A stretch of DNA of 13,894 bases from JAEKLB01 sp050249235 (GCA_050249235.1 JBFWQW010000075.1:1-13894); one strand, 5' to 3'. Positions 1 through 7,018 are shown, numbered from the stretch's first letter. Program-made: numbers and translations. The notes: generated from the sequence alone by a model not told the origin.

Positions 1-817
1 GGACCGCCTGCACCAGCCCACCCGAGCCGTCACCGGGTCCGTCGGGCTCGGCCTGGGGCGTGGGCTCGGCCACCAGCACCGTCGCCGGTCGTAGCCCGTC
101 CTCCCGGGCCCGCACCAGGGCGCGGACCAGGGGCAGCGTCCCCTGCACGAGGGAGAGGTCGGCGTCGAGATCGGTCACGACGGCGACCACCGAGCCCACC
201 GGCACGACGGGGATCTGGTCGAGCTCGTCGCCGTCGCCGTCCTCGAGCTCGAGGAAGTCCATGGCCCGCAGCGGGGCCAGGACCCGGGCCGCGCTGTCGG
301 TCCCCGTGGACCCCCGCAGGGCCGTCGCCAGCCTCGTGATCGCCGTGGCCCGCAGGGTCGCGGCAGAGGTGTCGGCGGGCAGCCCGAGGGCCTCGGCCAG
401 GTCGTCGGCGGCGTCGCCGTCGTCACCGTCGACGCCGAGGCGACCGTCGAGCCGGACGACGGCGACGACGTCGGCACCCGCCGCGTCGAGCTGGTCGAGC
501 AGGCCGCGCACCGGGCCCTCGGCGATCCCCTTCACCGTGACGAGCACGACCGGCACGTCGGCGAGCTCGTCCCTCAGGAGGAGCGGGCCACCGTCGGCGG
601 CCAGGTCCTGGTCGATCGACTCGAGGGCACGGAGCTCGCGGCGCAGGTCGCCGTTCTCGCTCGTGACGTCCTCGATGCGCGACTCGAGCCCCCGCTGCTG
701 GGCCTCGAGCCGGTCGACGACGGCGCTGTCGATGACGGCGGTGCCCATGATCACCCCCACCCCGAGGGCGAGGAAGACGGCCACCAGCGACACGATGTGG
801 AAGCGGAAGTTGATCAT
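1..817 (-). CDS. mctB: MctB/SteB-family membrane protein (partial, C-terminus outside window)
   Basis: The 272 visible residues start at an ATG that overlaps the steA stop codon as ATGA, so translation is probably coupled to steA. Residues about 8-28 form one N-terminal membrane segment (HIVSLVAVFLALGVGVIMG), followed by a heptad-like, probably coiled-coil stretch at about 31-70 and then a soluble domain with a PVVLVTVKG strand near residue 89. The Met-aromatic-basic start followed directly by the membrane helix and coiled coil is typical of the family of M. tuberculosis Rv1698. Family knowledge: Rv1698 was described as the copper transport protein MctB, while the Corynebacterium counterpart SteB works with SteA at the division septum. 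The adjacency to steA favours the septal role here, but this is inference. An Asp/Gly-rich acidic stretch lies at about 124-140. The C-terminus runs off the left edge, so completeness cannot be judged. Confidence 0.85.
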   Translation of the reverse strand, partial: MINFRFHIVSLVAVFLALGVGVIMGTAVIDSAVVDRLEAQQRGLESRIEDVTSENGDLRRELRALESIDQDLAADGGPLLLRDELADVPVVLVTVKGIAEGPVRGLLDQLDAAGADVVAVVRLDGRLGVDGDDGDAADDLAEALGLPADTSAATLRATAITRLATALRGSTGTDSAARVLAPLRAMDFLELEDGDGDELDQIPVVPVGSVVAVVTDLDADLSLVQGTLPLVRALVRAREDGLRPATVLVAEPTPQAEPDGPGDGSGGLVQAV

Positions 818-1977
818 CGGACGAGCAGCTCGAAGGCGTTCCAGAGGTTGTCGAGGAACAGCCGGGCCGGCTGGCTCACGGCGGTCACCACCATCAGGGC
901 GAAGAGCGCCGCCCCCACCAGCAGGACCACGTCGAGCCGGCGCACCCGTCCCTGGTAGAGGCGACTCACGCCCTTGGCGTCGACCAGGATGCTCCCGACC
1001 TTCATGCGGACGAGGAACGTGGAGGCCATGCCGGCCCGACCCTTGTCGAGGAACTCCGACATCGAGCTGTGCGATCCGACGGCGACGATGAGCTCGGCGC
1101 CCTTCTCGTAGGCGAGCAGCATGGCGATGTCCTCGCTCGTGCCGGGCGCCTCGTACACGATGTGCTCCACGCCGAGCTCGACGAGCCGGTCGGCGCCCGG
1201 CGCCCGGCCGCCCTTGTAGGCGTGGACCACGACCACCGCGCCGCACCGCAGCGCGCCCTCGGACACGGAATCCATGTCGCCGATGATCACGTCGGGCCGC
1301 CGGCCCATCGCGAGGAGCGCGTCGGCGGCCCCGTCGACGGCGATGACGACCGGCCGGATCTCCCGCAGGTAGCCCGTCTGGCGCAGGGCGTTGAGGTCCT
1401 CGCGGTAGTCCGGGCCCCGGACCGCGATCAGCACCTGTCGGCCCCGCATGTCGATGCCGACCTCGGGGATCTCGGGGTCGTCGGTTGCGAGGTGGCGCTC
1501 GCGGCGCAGGTACTCGAGGGTGTTCTCGGCGAAGCGCTCGAGCTCGGCGCCCATCGTCGCCCGGGCCGCGGCGACCGCCTCCTCGAGCGTCCCCAACGAC
1601 TGGCGCCGCCCGGTGGCCTCGAGGTGGTCGGACCGCACGGTGGCTCCCGAGATCACGATCTCCGAGCCCTCCTTCACCAGCTCCATGACGTCGGGGCCGA
1701 CCCCGTCGACGAGCGGGATGCCGGCCGCCGCCAGCAGCAGGGGCCCCACGTTCGGGTACCGCCCGGAGATCGAGGCCGAGGCGTTCACCACCGCGGCCGG
1801 GGCGGCCAGCACCAGCCCCTCGGCCGCCACCCGGTCGAGGTCGAGGTGGTCGATGACGGCCACGTCGCCGGGACGGAGGCGAGGGGTGAGATCCTTCGTG
1901 CGCCGCCCGATCCGGGCCGGACCCCGGACCTCCGGCAGCGTGCCCGCCTCCAGCTGCTCCCGCGTGTGGTCGCTCAC
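814..1977 (-). CDS. steA: SteA, putative cytokinetic ring protein with TPP-kinase-like fold
   Basis: This 387-residue protein matches the SteA family (M. tuberculosis Rv1697, Corynebacterium SteA). An N-terminal domain carries the conserved NASASISGRYPNVGP stretch at about 65-79. A second domain has GDMDSVS at 233-239 and TSEDIAM at 280-286, which resemble the nucleotide/metal-binding motifs of thiamine pyrophosphokinase. A single membrane helix at about 348-367 lies close to the C-terminus and would anchor the protein. Family knowledge: SteA acts with SteB at the division septum; no enzymatic activity is assumed. The GTG at 1977 was chosen because it starts just before the conserved region and a short out-of-frame ORF from the recN stop ends on it; the upstream sequence has only a weak GGGG ribosome site. 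The reading frame remains open far upstream, but that part overlaps recN. The stop codon overlaps the mctB start. An N-terminus up to about 10 residues longer is possible. Confidence 0.93.
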   Translation of the reverse strand: MSDHTREQLEAGTLPEVRGPARIGRRTKDLTPRLRPGDVAVIDHLDLDRVAAEGLVLAAPAAVVNASASISGRYPNVGPLLLAAAGIPLVDGVGPDVMELVKEGSEIVISGATVRSDHLEATGRRQSLGTLEEAVAAARATMGAELERFAENTLEYLRRERHLATDDPEIPEVGIDMRGRQVLIAVRGPDYREDLNALRQTGYLREIRPVVIAVDGAADALLAMGRRPDVIIGDMDSVSEGALRCGAVVVVHAYKGGRAPGADRLVELGVEHIVYEAPGTSEDIAMLLAYEKGAELIVAVGSHSSMSEFLDKGRAGMASTFLVRMKVGSILVDAKGVSRLYQGRVRRLDVVLLVGAALFALMVVTAVSQPARLFLDNLWNAFELLVR

Positions 1978-2048
1978 GGGTGCCCCGCCGGCGCCGGCGG
2001 GCCACACCGGAGAGAGGCCGGCCCGGCGGCCGTGGCGGGCCGGCTCAC
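1974..2048 (-). other. Bridging mini-ORF recN→steA (24 codons), possible translational coupler
   Basis: A GTG at 2048-2046 overlaps the recN stop as GTGA and opens a 24-codon frame. Its TGA (1976-1974) overlaps the steA start, again as GTGA. The frame therefore spans the whole 67-nt gap between recN and steA out of frame with both. Its product is rich in Pro, Ala and Gly and shows no recognisable domain. A likely role, if any, is to carry ribosomes across the gap so that steA is translated by re-initiation. It could also be chance in GC-rich DNA, where stop codons are rare. Confidence 0.3.
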
Positions 2049-3667
2049 CGGGCCGCCTGGCGTCGGACGGCGGTGAGCAGCTCGCTGGCGTGGTCGTGGG
2101 CGGCAGCGTTGGCGGGCTGTCCGGACAGCATGCGGGAGAGCTCGGCCACCCGGTCCTCGCCGGTGACCTCGGCGGCCTTAGCGACCGTCCGCCCCCCCAC
2201 CTCGGCCTTGGCCACCGCCACCTGGGCGTCGGCGTGGGCCGCCACCTGGGGCAGGTGGGTGACCACCAGCACCTGGCTGGTGGCGGCCAGGTCGGCCAGG
2301 CTGGCGCCCACGGCCAGGGCCGCCTCGCCGCCGATGCCGGCGTCCACCTCGTCGAAGACCAGCGTCCGGCCGTCGAGGCCGCCGGAACCGCCCCCGGCGC
2401 CACCGACGGTGAGGGCCAGCCGGAGGGCCAGCATGACCCGGGCCAGCTCACCGCCCGACGCCACCTTGGCGAGCGGCCGCGGCGGCTCGCCCGGGTTGGC
2501 GGCCAGCAGGAGCACGACCTCGTCGGCCCCGGGCGCCTCCCCCACCGCCACCTCGAGCCGGGCCCCGGGCATGGCCAGCGCGCCGAGGCGGGCCTGCACC
2601 TCGGCGGCCAGGCGGGGACCGGCGACGACCCGTGCGGAGCGGACCGCGGCCACCGCCGCCTCCAGCCCGGCGAGGGCGTCCTCCCGCTGGCCGTCGAGGG
2701 CGGCGGCCCTGGCGTCGTGGGTCTCGAGCTCGGCGAGGCGAGCCCGGGCCTCGTCGGCGTAGGCGAGCACCTCCCCGAGCGTCTCGCCGTACTTGCGGCG
2801 CAGGTCGCGGAGCAGGGCCCGGCGGGCGCCGACCGCCTCGAGCCGCTCGGGATCGTCGACGACGCCCTCGGCCAGGGTCCGGAGGTCGCCGGCCGCGTCC
2901 TCGACCTCGAGGGCGAGCGAGCGGAGCCGGTCGGCCACGGCCCCGAAGGCGGGGCGGCCGGCCAGCGCCGACGAGGCCCGGCCGAGCACGTCGAGGGCGC
3001 CGTCGTCGTCGCTCAGGACGGCCAGGGCCTCCGCGCCGGCGGCGCGGGCGGCGGTGGCGTCGGCGAGGAGCAGCTCCTCGGCGGCGAGCCGTTCCTCCTC
3101 CCCGGCGTCGGCGATGGCGGCGGCGTCGAGCTCGGCCACCTGGAACCGCACGAGGTCGAGCTCGCGGGCCCGGGACCGCTCGTCGCCACCGAGGGCGGCC
3201 AGGGCGGCCTCGATCTCGGCCAGCCGGTCCCTGGCCGCCTTCACCGGCCCGGTGTCGATGCCGCCGTGGGCGTCGAGCGCGGCCCGCTGGACCGACGGGG
3301 CCAGCAGCGACTGGTGGGCGTGCTGGCCGTGGAGGTCGACCAGGGCGGCCCCCTCCTCGGCCAGCACGGAGGCGGGCACCGGCCGCCCGTTCAGATAGGC
3401 CCGGGACCGACCCTCGGCCGGCACCACCCGGGCCAGCACCACCTCGTGGCCCTCGGCGTCGACGAAGCGGCCGTCCACCCTCGCCTCGTCGGCACCGGGG
3501 CGCACCAGCCCGGGATCGGCCCGGCCCCCGACGAGCAGGTCGATGGCGGTGACCAGCAGGGTCTTGCCGGCGCCGGTCTCGCCGGTCAGCGCCGTCATGC
3601 CCGGGCCGAGCAGGATCGACGCCTCCGCGATCACGCCGAGGTCGCGCACCACCAGCTCGGTCAGCAC
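2045..3667 (-). CDS. recN: DNA repair protein RecN
   Basis: RecN is an SMC-like ATPase that acts in repair of DNA double-strand breaks in the cytoplasm. The 540 residues, close to the usual length, show the full head-domain set: Walker A GETGAGKT at 29-36, the ABC signature ASGGELARV at about 403-411, Walker B TLVFDEVD at about 435-442, and the switch histidine in VVTH near 471. Residues about 150-380 between them are Ala/Glu/Arg-rich with long helical heptads, as expected for the coiled-coil arms. The GTG start gives the canonical beginning (MLTELVVRDLGVI), and no in-frame ATG, GTG or TTG lies between the nadK stop and this codon. A GGGGAGG motif sits about 37 nt upstream, too far to serve this start directly, so translation may depend on the mini-ORF that spans the gap. 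Part of the tlyA–nadK–recN–steA–mctB operon, an arrangement conserved in actinobacteria. Confidence 0.97.
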   Translation of the reverse strand: MLTELVVRDLGVIAEASILLGPGMTALTGETGAGKTLLVTAIDLLVGGRADPGLVRPGADEARVDGRFVDAEGHEVVLARVVPAEGRSRAYLNGRPVPASVLAEEGAALVDLHGQHAHQSLLAPSVQRAALDAHGGIDTGPVKAARDRLAEIEAALAALGGDERSRARELDLVRFQVAELDAAAIADAGEEERLAAEELLLADATAARAAGAEALAVLSDDDGALDVLGRASSALAGRPAFGAVADRLRSLALEVEDAAGDLRTLAEGVVDDPERLEAVGARRALLRDLRRKYGETLGEVLAYADEARARLAELETHDARAAALDGQREDALAGLEAAVAAVRSARVVAGPRLAAEVQARLGALAMPGARLEVAVGEAPGADEVVLLLAANPGEPPRPLAKVASGGELARVMLALRLALTVGGAGGGSGGLDGRTLVFDEVDAGIGGEAALAVGASLADLAATSQVLVVTHLPQVAAHADAQVAVAKAEVGGRTVAKAAEVTGEDRVAELSRMLSGQPANAAAHDHASELLTAVRRQAAR

Positions 3668-3720
3668 CAGCAGCCCGGTCCCGGCGTCACGCCCACGTCG
3701 CCCGACCTCCCCGCCGTCAT
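3661..3720 (-). other. Bridging mini-ORF nadK→recN (19 codons), possible translational coupler
   Basis: An ATG at 3720-3718 overlaps the nadK stop as ATGA. The resulting 19-codon frame ends with TGA at 3663-3661, one base after the recN GTG (3667-3665). It spans the 49-nt gap out of frame with recN and contains a GGGGAGG motif followed 8 nt later by an in-frame GTG. This geometry suits termination and re-initiation at recN. The predicted peptide has no recognisable domain, and chance cannot be excluded. Confidence 0.33.
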
Positions 3721-4619
3721 CGGTCCGCCAAGCCGAACTTGGCCTTCAGGATGCCGAGGAAGCTGTGGCCGCCGAAGCTGACGAGCCGGGCCGGCGAGGT
3801 CGCCGCCGTGCAGACGATGGCGCCGCCGGAGGGGAGCAGCCCGAGGCTACGGCCGTCCACCGACAGGTCGGCGGGCCGGTCGTCGACCACCTCGAGGCGG
3901 ATGCACGCCGTCGGCGGCAGCACAAGCGAGCGGTCGAAGAGCATGTGGGGGGCCACCGGCGTGAGCACGAGGGCCTGGTGGTCGGGCGAGACGATCGGCC
4001 CGCCGGCCGACCAGGCGTAGGCCGTCGACCCGGTCGGCGTGGCCACGATGAGCCCGTCGGCCGAGTAGGTGGTGAAGGGCTCCCCGTCGACGGTGACGAG
4101 CACCCGGGCGATCTGGCCCGACGGCGTCTTGCCGAGAACCGCTTCGTTGAGGGCGGTGTGCCGACCCGGCCGCGGCCGGCGTCCCTGTTGGCCCGCCCCG
4201 TCGTCGCCGCCACCGCCCGGGTCGGCCCCGGGCACCAGGACGTCGACCACCAGGCGCATGCGCTCCTCGACGCCGAACGCGCCGGCCTCCCAGCGGGCCA
4301 GGGCTCCGTGCAGGTCCTCCGGCTCGACGGCGGCGAGGTAGCCGAGGTGCCCGAGATTGACGCCGAGCACCGGCGCCGACCCGTCCAGGGCGTCGACCGT
4401 GCGCAGCATCGTCCCGTCGCCCCCGAGGCTGACGGCCAGGTCGAGGCCGGCCGCGAGGTCGGCCTCGGGCACGCCGAGCCGCTCGAGCCCGGCGACGGCG
4501 GCATCCGTCGGCGGCAGGCGGACCTCGTGGCCCCGGTCGCCGAGCCAGCCGGCCGCGTCCCTGGCCAGGCCGGCCGCTTCGCTGCGGAGCTGGTGCACGA
4601 ACAGGGCGACGACCGCCAT
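3717..4619 (-). CDS. nadK: NAD kinase
   Basis: This cytoplasmic enzyme phosphorylates NAD+ to NADP+ using ATP or, in many actinobacteria, also polyphosphate. The 300 residues show the family hallmarks in order: GGDGT at 66-70 (catalytic Asp), NLGHLGYL at 88-95, the NE pair at 158-159, TPTGSTAY at 194-201 and GGPI at 206-209. Residues about 131-155 form a Gly/Asp/Arg-rich, low-complexity insertion just before the NE motif; it probably loops out of the fold. The ATG start overlaps the tlyA stop by one base (TGATG), so the two are likely translationally coupled. The same gene order (tlyA, nadK, recN) occurs in mycobacteria, where the gene is called ppnK. Identification is secure; phosphate-donor preference cannot be read from the sequence. 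Confidence 0.97.
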   Translation of the reverse strand: MAVVALFVHQLRSEAAGLARDAAGWLGDRGHEVRLPPTDAAVAGLERLGVPEADLAAGLDLAVSLGGDGTMLRTVDALDGSAPVLGVNLGHLGYLAAVEPEDLHGALARWEAGAFGVEERMRLVVDVLVPGADPGGGGDDGAGQQGRRPRPGRHTALNEAVLGKTPSGQIARVLVTVDGEPFTTYSADGLIVATPTGSTAYAWSAGGPIVSPDHQALVLTPVAPHMLFDRSLVLPPTACIRLEVVDDRPADLSVDGRSLGLLPSGGAIVCTAATSPARLVSFGGHSFLGILKAKFGLADR

Positions 4620-5443
4620 CAGGGCGTCCCGTGGCGCTGCAGCGCCTCCGCTACGGCCAGATCGAGGCCCGTGGTCGGGATCTCGGCCGGGTCGCCGCCG
4701 GCGAGCCCCACCCGGCAGTGGACCAGGAACTCACGGTTGCCGTCGGCCCCGGTGATCGGGGACACCATCGCCGCCATCATGGCCGACCCGACCTCGGCGG
4801 CGGTGCCACGCACCTTCTCGAGGACCCGCCGCCAGACCACCGGGTCGCGGATCACGCCCCGCCCCTTCGACGCCTCGGCCCGGCCCGCCTCGAACTGCGG
4901 CTTCACGAGGAGCACGAGGTCGGCGCCGGGCGCGGCCAGGGCGACGAGCGCGGGCAGGACCAGGCGCAGCGAGACGAACGACAGGTCGGCGACGACCAGG
5001 TGGAACGCGCCGACCGCGTTCGGGTCGAGGGCCCGGACGTTGGTGCGCTCCCGGTTCTCGACCCGGGGATCGTCCCGGAGCCGCTCGTGGAGCTGGCCGT
5101 AGCCGACGTCGACGGCCACCACCCGGTCCGCGCCCCGCTGGAGCAGGCAGTCCGTGAAGCCCCCGGTCGAGGCGCCGGCGTCGAGGCATCGCCGCCCGGC
5201 CGGGTCGATCCCGAAGCGGTCGAGGGCGGCGTCGAGCTTCTCGCCGCCCCGGCCGACGAACCGCGGCGCCGGCCCGAGCACCACGATGGGCTCCTCTGGT
5301 GCCACGAGGCGGGCCGGCTTGTGGGCGGGGGCGCCCGCCACCAGCACCCGCCCGGCGCCGATCTCGCCCTGGGCCTGCTCGCGGGAGCCGGCCAGGCCCC
5401 GCCGCACGAGCTCGGCGTCGAGGCGGCGGCGCGGTCCGGACAC
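4619..5443 (-). CDS. tlyA: TlyA family rRNA 2'-O-methyltransferase
   Basis: TlyA methylates ribose 2'-OH groups of 16S and/or 23S rRNA with S-adenosylmethionine; in mycobacteria its loss gives capreomycin resistance. The 274 residues fit the family length. Residues about 5-60 form an S4 RNA-binding domain (LDAELVRRGL onward). The Rossmann-like methyltransferase domain follows with DAGASTGGFTDCLL at 88-101 as SAM motif I. The catalytic tetrad K-D-K-E is visible as K69, D153 (in ADLSF), K181 (in LVKPQFE) and E238, nearly the same numbering as in M. tuberculosis TlyA. The frame is open far upstream, but the conserved region begins right after the GTG at 5443 and the divergent rhomboid gene starts at 5480. 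A TACGTT hexamer ends 6 nt before the GTG, which supports this start on a leaderless mRNA. It is the first gene of the operon. Confidence 0.96.
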   Translation of the reverse strand: MSGPRRRLDAELVRRGLAGSREQAQGEIGAGRVLVAGAPAHKPARLVAPEEPIVVLGPAPRFVGRGGEKLDAALDRFGIDPAGRRCLDAGASTGGFTDCLLQRGADRVVAVDVGYGQLHERLRDDPRVENRERTNVRALDPNAVGAFHLVVADLSFVSLRLVLPALVALAAPGADLVLLVKPQFEAGRAEASKGRGVIRDPVVWRRVLEKVRGTAAEVGSAMMAAMVSPITGADGNREFLVHCRVGLAGGDPAEIPTTGLDLAVAEALQRHGTP

Positions 5444-5449
5444 AGCGGC

Positions 5450-5455
5450 AACGTA
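5450..5455 (-). promoter_or_regulatory. Putative -10 element of leaderless tlyA operon promoter
   Basis: TACGTT on the minus strand fits the actinobacterial TANNNT -10 pattern and is followed by exactly 6 nt and then the tlyA GTG. Counting 7 nt from its last base puts transcription start on the G of the start codon, so the mRNA would lack a leader. There is no Shine-Dalgarno motif here and no convincing -35 box. The same spacing occurs for two other genes in this window. Confidence 0.6.
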
Positions 5456-5467
5456 GAGCAAGGGCGT

Positions 5468-5473
5468 TACGGT
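5468..5473 (+). promoter_or_regulatory. Putative -10 element of leaderless rhomboid promoter
   Basis: TACGGT is followed by 6 nt and the GTG start at 5480, placing the predicted transcription start on the first base of the gene. No Shine-Dalgarno or clear -35 motif is visible. The nine bases TACGGTCCC are identical to those before the phosphatase gene. The whole divergent region with tlyA is only 36 bp. Confidence 0.6.
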
Positions 5474-5479
5474 CCCCTG

Positions 5480-6217
5480 GTGCTTCCCCTCCGGGACCGC
5501 AACCCGACCCGCCGGACGGCGGTGCTGACGCTCGTGCTCATCGCGCTGAACGTCGGGGTCTACGCCCTCGTGCAGCCGAGCCAGACCGACCTCGAGGCCA
5601 CGGCCCGCTTCAGCTTCGAGCGGGCCGCCATCCCGTGCGAGCTCACCACCGGGAACCCGCTCACGGTCCCCGAGGTGGTCGGCACCGCCAACGGGTTCGG
5701 CGACCAGCTGTGCGACGCCGCACCCGACGCCCCCGAGCTCTTCCCCGACAAGGTCGTGGCGCTCAGCCCCGTGTCGTCGATGTTCCTGCACGGGGGGCTG
5801 GTGCACCTGGGCGGGAACATGCTCTACCTCTGGATCTTCGGCAACAACGTCGAGGACCGGCTCGGACGGGTCCGCTACCTGTTCTTCTACCTGGCCGCCG
5901 GCCTGGTGGCGACGGCCGCCCACGTGCTGATCCAGCCGGACAGCACGGTCCCGCTCATCGGCGCGTCCGGGGCCATCGCCGGGGTGATGGGCGCCTACCT
6001 CGTGTGGTTCCCGAGGGCACCGATCCTCAGCTGGATCCTCGTCTTCATCGCTTCCGTCCCGGCCCGGTGGCTGCTCCTCTACTGGTTCGTCAGCCAGTTC
6101 TTCATCAACCCGAACGAGGGGGTGGCGTGGGGCGCCCACGTCGGGGGCTTCGCGTTCGGGGTCCTGGCCGGGCTGCTCCTCCGCCGGTCCCGCCCCGCCG
6201 CCCCCGCCTGGGGGTGA
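5480..6217 (+). CDS. Rhomboid family intramembrane serine protease
   Basis: Rhomboids cleave transmembrane segments of substrate proteins inside the membrane. The 245-residue protein opens with LPLRDRNPTRRTAVLT and a first membrane helix at about 14-31. A soluble loop with two cysteines (C53, C78) follows, then SSMFLHGGLVHLGGNMLY at about 99-116 with the conserved His and Asn of the oxyanion region. The catalytic serine is S163 in GASG and the partner histidine is H220 in AHVGG, so both catalytic residues are present. Further hydrophobic helices lie at about 132-151, 160-176, 183-203 and 218-234. The GTG start was chosen from the conserved N-terminus and the TACGGT hexamer 6 nt upstream; the open frame extends far upstream but is antisense to tlyA. 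It is transcribed against its neighbours on both sides, between tlyA and the phosphatase gene. Its substrate is unknown. Confidence 0.93.
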   Translation: MLPLRDRNPTRRTAVLTLVLIALNVGVYALVQPSQTDLEATARFSFERAAIPCELTTGNPLTVPEVVGTANGFGDQLCDAAPDAPELFPDKVVALSPVSSMFLHGGLVHLGGNMLYLWIFGNNVEDRLGRVRYLFFYLAAGLVATAAHVLIQPDSTVPLIGASGAIAGVMGAYLVWFPRAPILSWILVFIASVPARWLLLYWFVSQFFINPNEGVAWGAHVGGFAFGVLAGLLLRRSRPAAPAWG

Positions 6218-6268
6218 CCCTGCCGGGCGGCCCGGTGCGGAAGGCCGGGCGCGACGGCCGGTCGGGGC

Positions 6269-7012
6269 TCAGAGGAGACGGTCGACCAGCGTGACGAGGT
6301 CGGGCGCGACCATCGCCGGCTCGACGCCGGCGGGCACGTCGGACGCAGCCGTCACCCCCGACAGCACCAGGCCGAACCGGGCACCGAGCCGCTCGGCGAA
6401 CAGCCCGTCGGTCGACCACCGGTCGCCGACCATCACGTGGGGCCCGGTCCCGACGAGCTCGAGGACGGCGTCGGCCATGGGCTGGTGGGGCTTGCCGGCC
6501 ACGACGGCATCGACGCCCGAGGCCACCGCCACCGCGGCGAGCAGCGATCCCGCGCCCGGCACCTCGCCGTCGGGCGTGGGCATGGTGGGGTCGTCGTTGG
6601 CCCCGATCAGCCGGGCCCCGGCCCGGACGGCGGTGGCGGCGTCCCGCAGCGAGGCGTAGTCGAACGCCTCCGTCAGGCCCACCATCACGGCGTCGGCCGG
6701 CGGCGCGGTCACGACCTCGGCGCCCCTGGCGGCCACCGCCTCCGCCACCCCCGGCCCGGCCAGGCACCACACCCGGGCACCGGGGTCCACCAGGCGGGCG
6801 GCCGCCATCGCCGACGTGACGACGTCGCCGCCGGCATCGATGCCGATGGCCGCCAGCCGTCCCTCGTGCTGGGCCAGCGTCGGACCCGAGAAGTTGGTCA
6901 CGAACACCACCCGCTCGCCTCCGGCCCGGAGCCGGGCCACGGCCTCGACCGACCCGGCGATGGCCCGGCCGGACAGCCAAACCACACCGTCGAGGTCGAG
7001 CAGCCAGGCCAC
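6269..7012 (-). CDS. HAD-IIA family phosphatase (NagD/glycerol-3-phosphate phosphatase type)
   Basis: This 247-residue cytoplasmic hydrolase has all four HAD motifs: DLD at 6-8 with nucleophile D6, TN at 39-40, K174 in AGKPHQP, and GDRWSTD at 196-202 with the acidic residues D197 and D202. NDDPTMPTPDG at 139-149 in the cap region is typical of the HAD-IIA subgroup (NagD, phosphoglycolate and glycerol-3-phosphate phosphatases). In M. tuberculosis the homologue Rv1692 lies just upstream of tlyA and is a glycerol 3-phosphate phosphatase involved in phospholipid recycling; that substrate is a reasonable guess here, not proven. The GTG at 7012 is favoured because it starts immediately before motif I and a TACGGT hexamer lies exactly 6 nt upstream. 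A longer frame up to 7114 would overlap the divergent DUF1015 gene. The gene converges with the rhomboid gene across 51 bp. Confidence 0.92.
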   Translation of the reverse strand: MAWLLDLDGVVWLSGRAIAGSVEAVARLRAGGERVVFVTNFSGPTLAQHEGRLAAIGIDAGGDVVTSAMAAARLVDPGARVWCLAGPGVAEAVAARGAEVVTAPPADAVMVGLTEAFDYASLRDAATAVRAGARLIGANDDPTMPTPDGEVPGAGSLLAAVAVASGVDAVVAGKPHQPMADAVLELVGTGPHVMVGDRWSTDGLFAERLGARFGLVLSGVTAASDVPAGVEPAMVAPDLVTLVDRLL

Positions 7013-7018
7013 CCCGGG

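Noticed and set aside
1448..3781. Long plus-strand open frame (777 codons) opposite recN and steA
   Set aside because: It is antisense to two clearly conserved genes, its translation is Gly/His/Arg/Pro-rich without domains, and such frames are expected opposite GC-rich codons.
4631..5479. Upstream extension of the rhomboid frame across the tlyA region
   Set aside because: This part is antisense to tlyA and resembles no protein; conserved rhomboid sequence begins at the GTG at 5480, which also has a well-placed -10 hexamer.
5444..6139. Upstream extension of the tlyA frame opposite the rhomboid gene
   Set aside because: The extra residues are His/Arg/Glu-rich shadow sequence; the S4 domain begins right after the GTG at 5443.
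6218..6268. Short GC-rich inverted repeats (6223-6235 and 6243-6259) between convergent genes as terminators
   Set aside because: The stems are only 5 bp with no T-run, and such repeats are common by chance at this base composition; the position is suitable but support is too weak to annotate.
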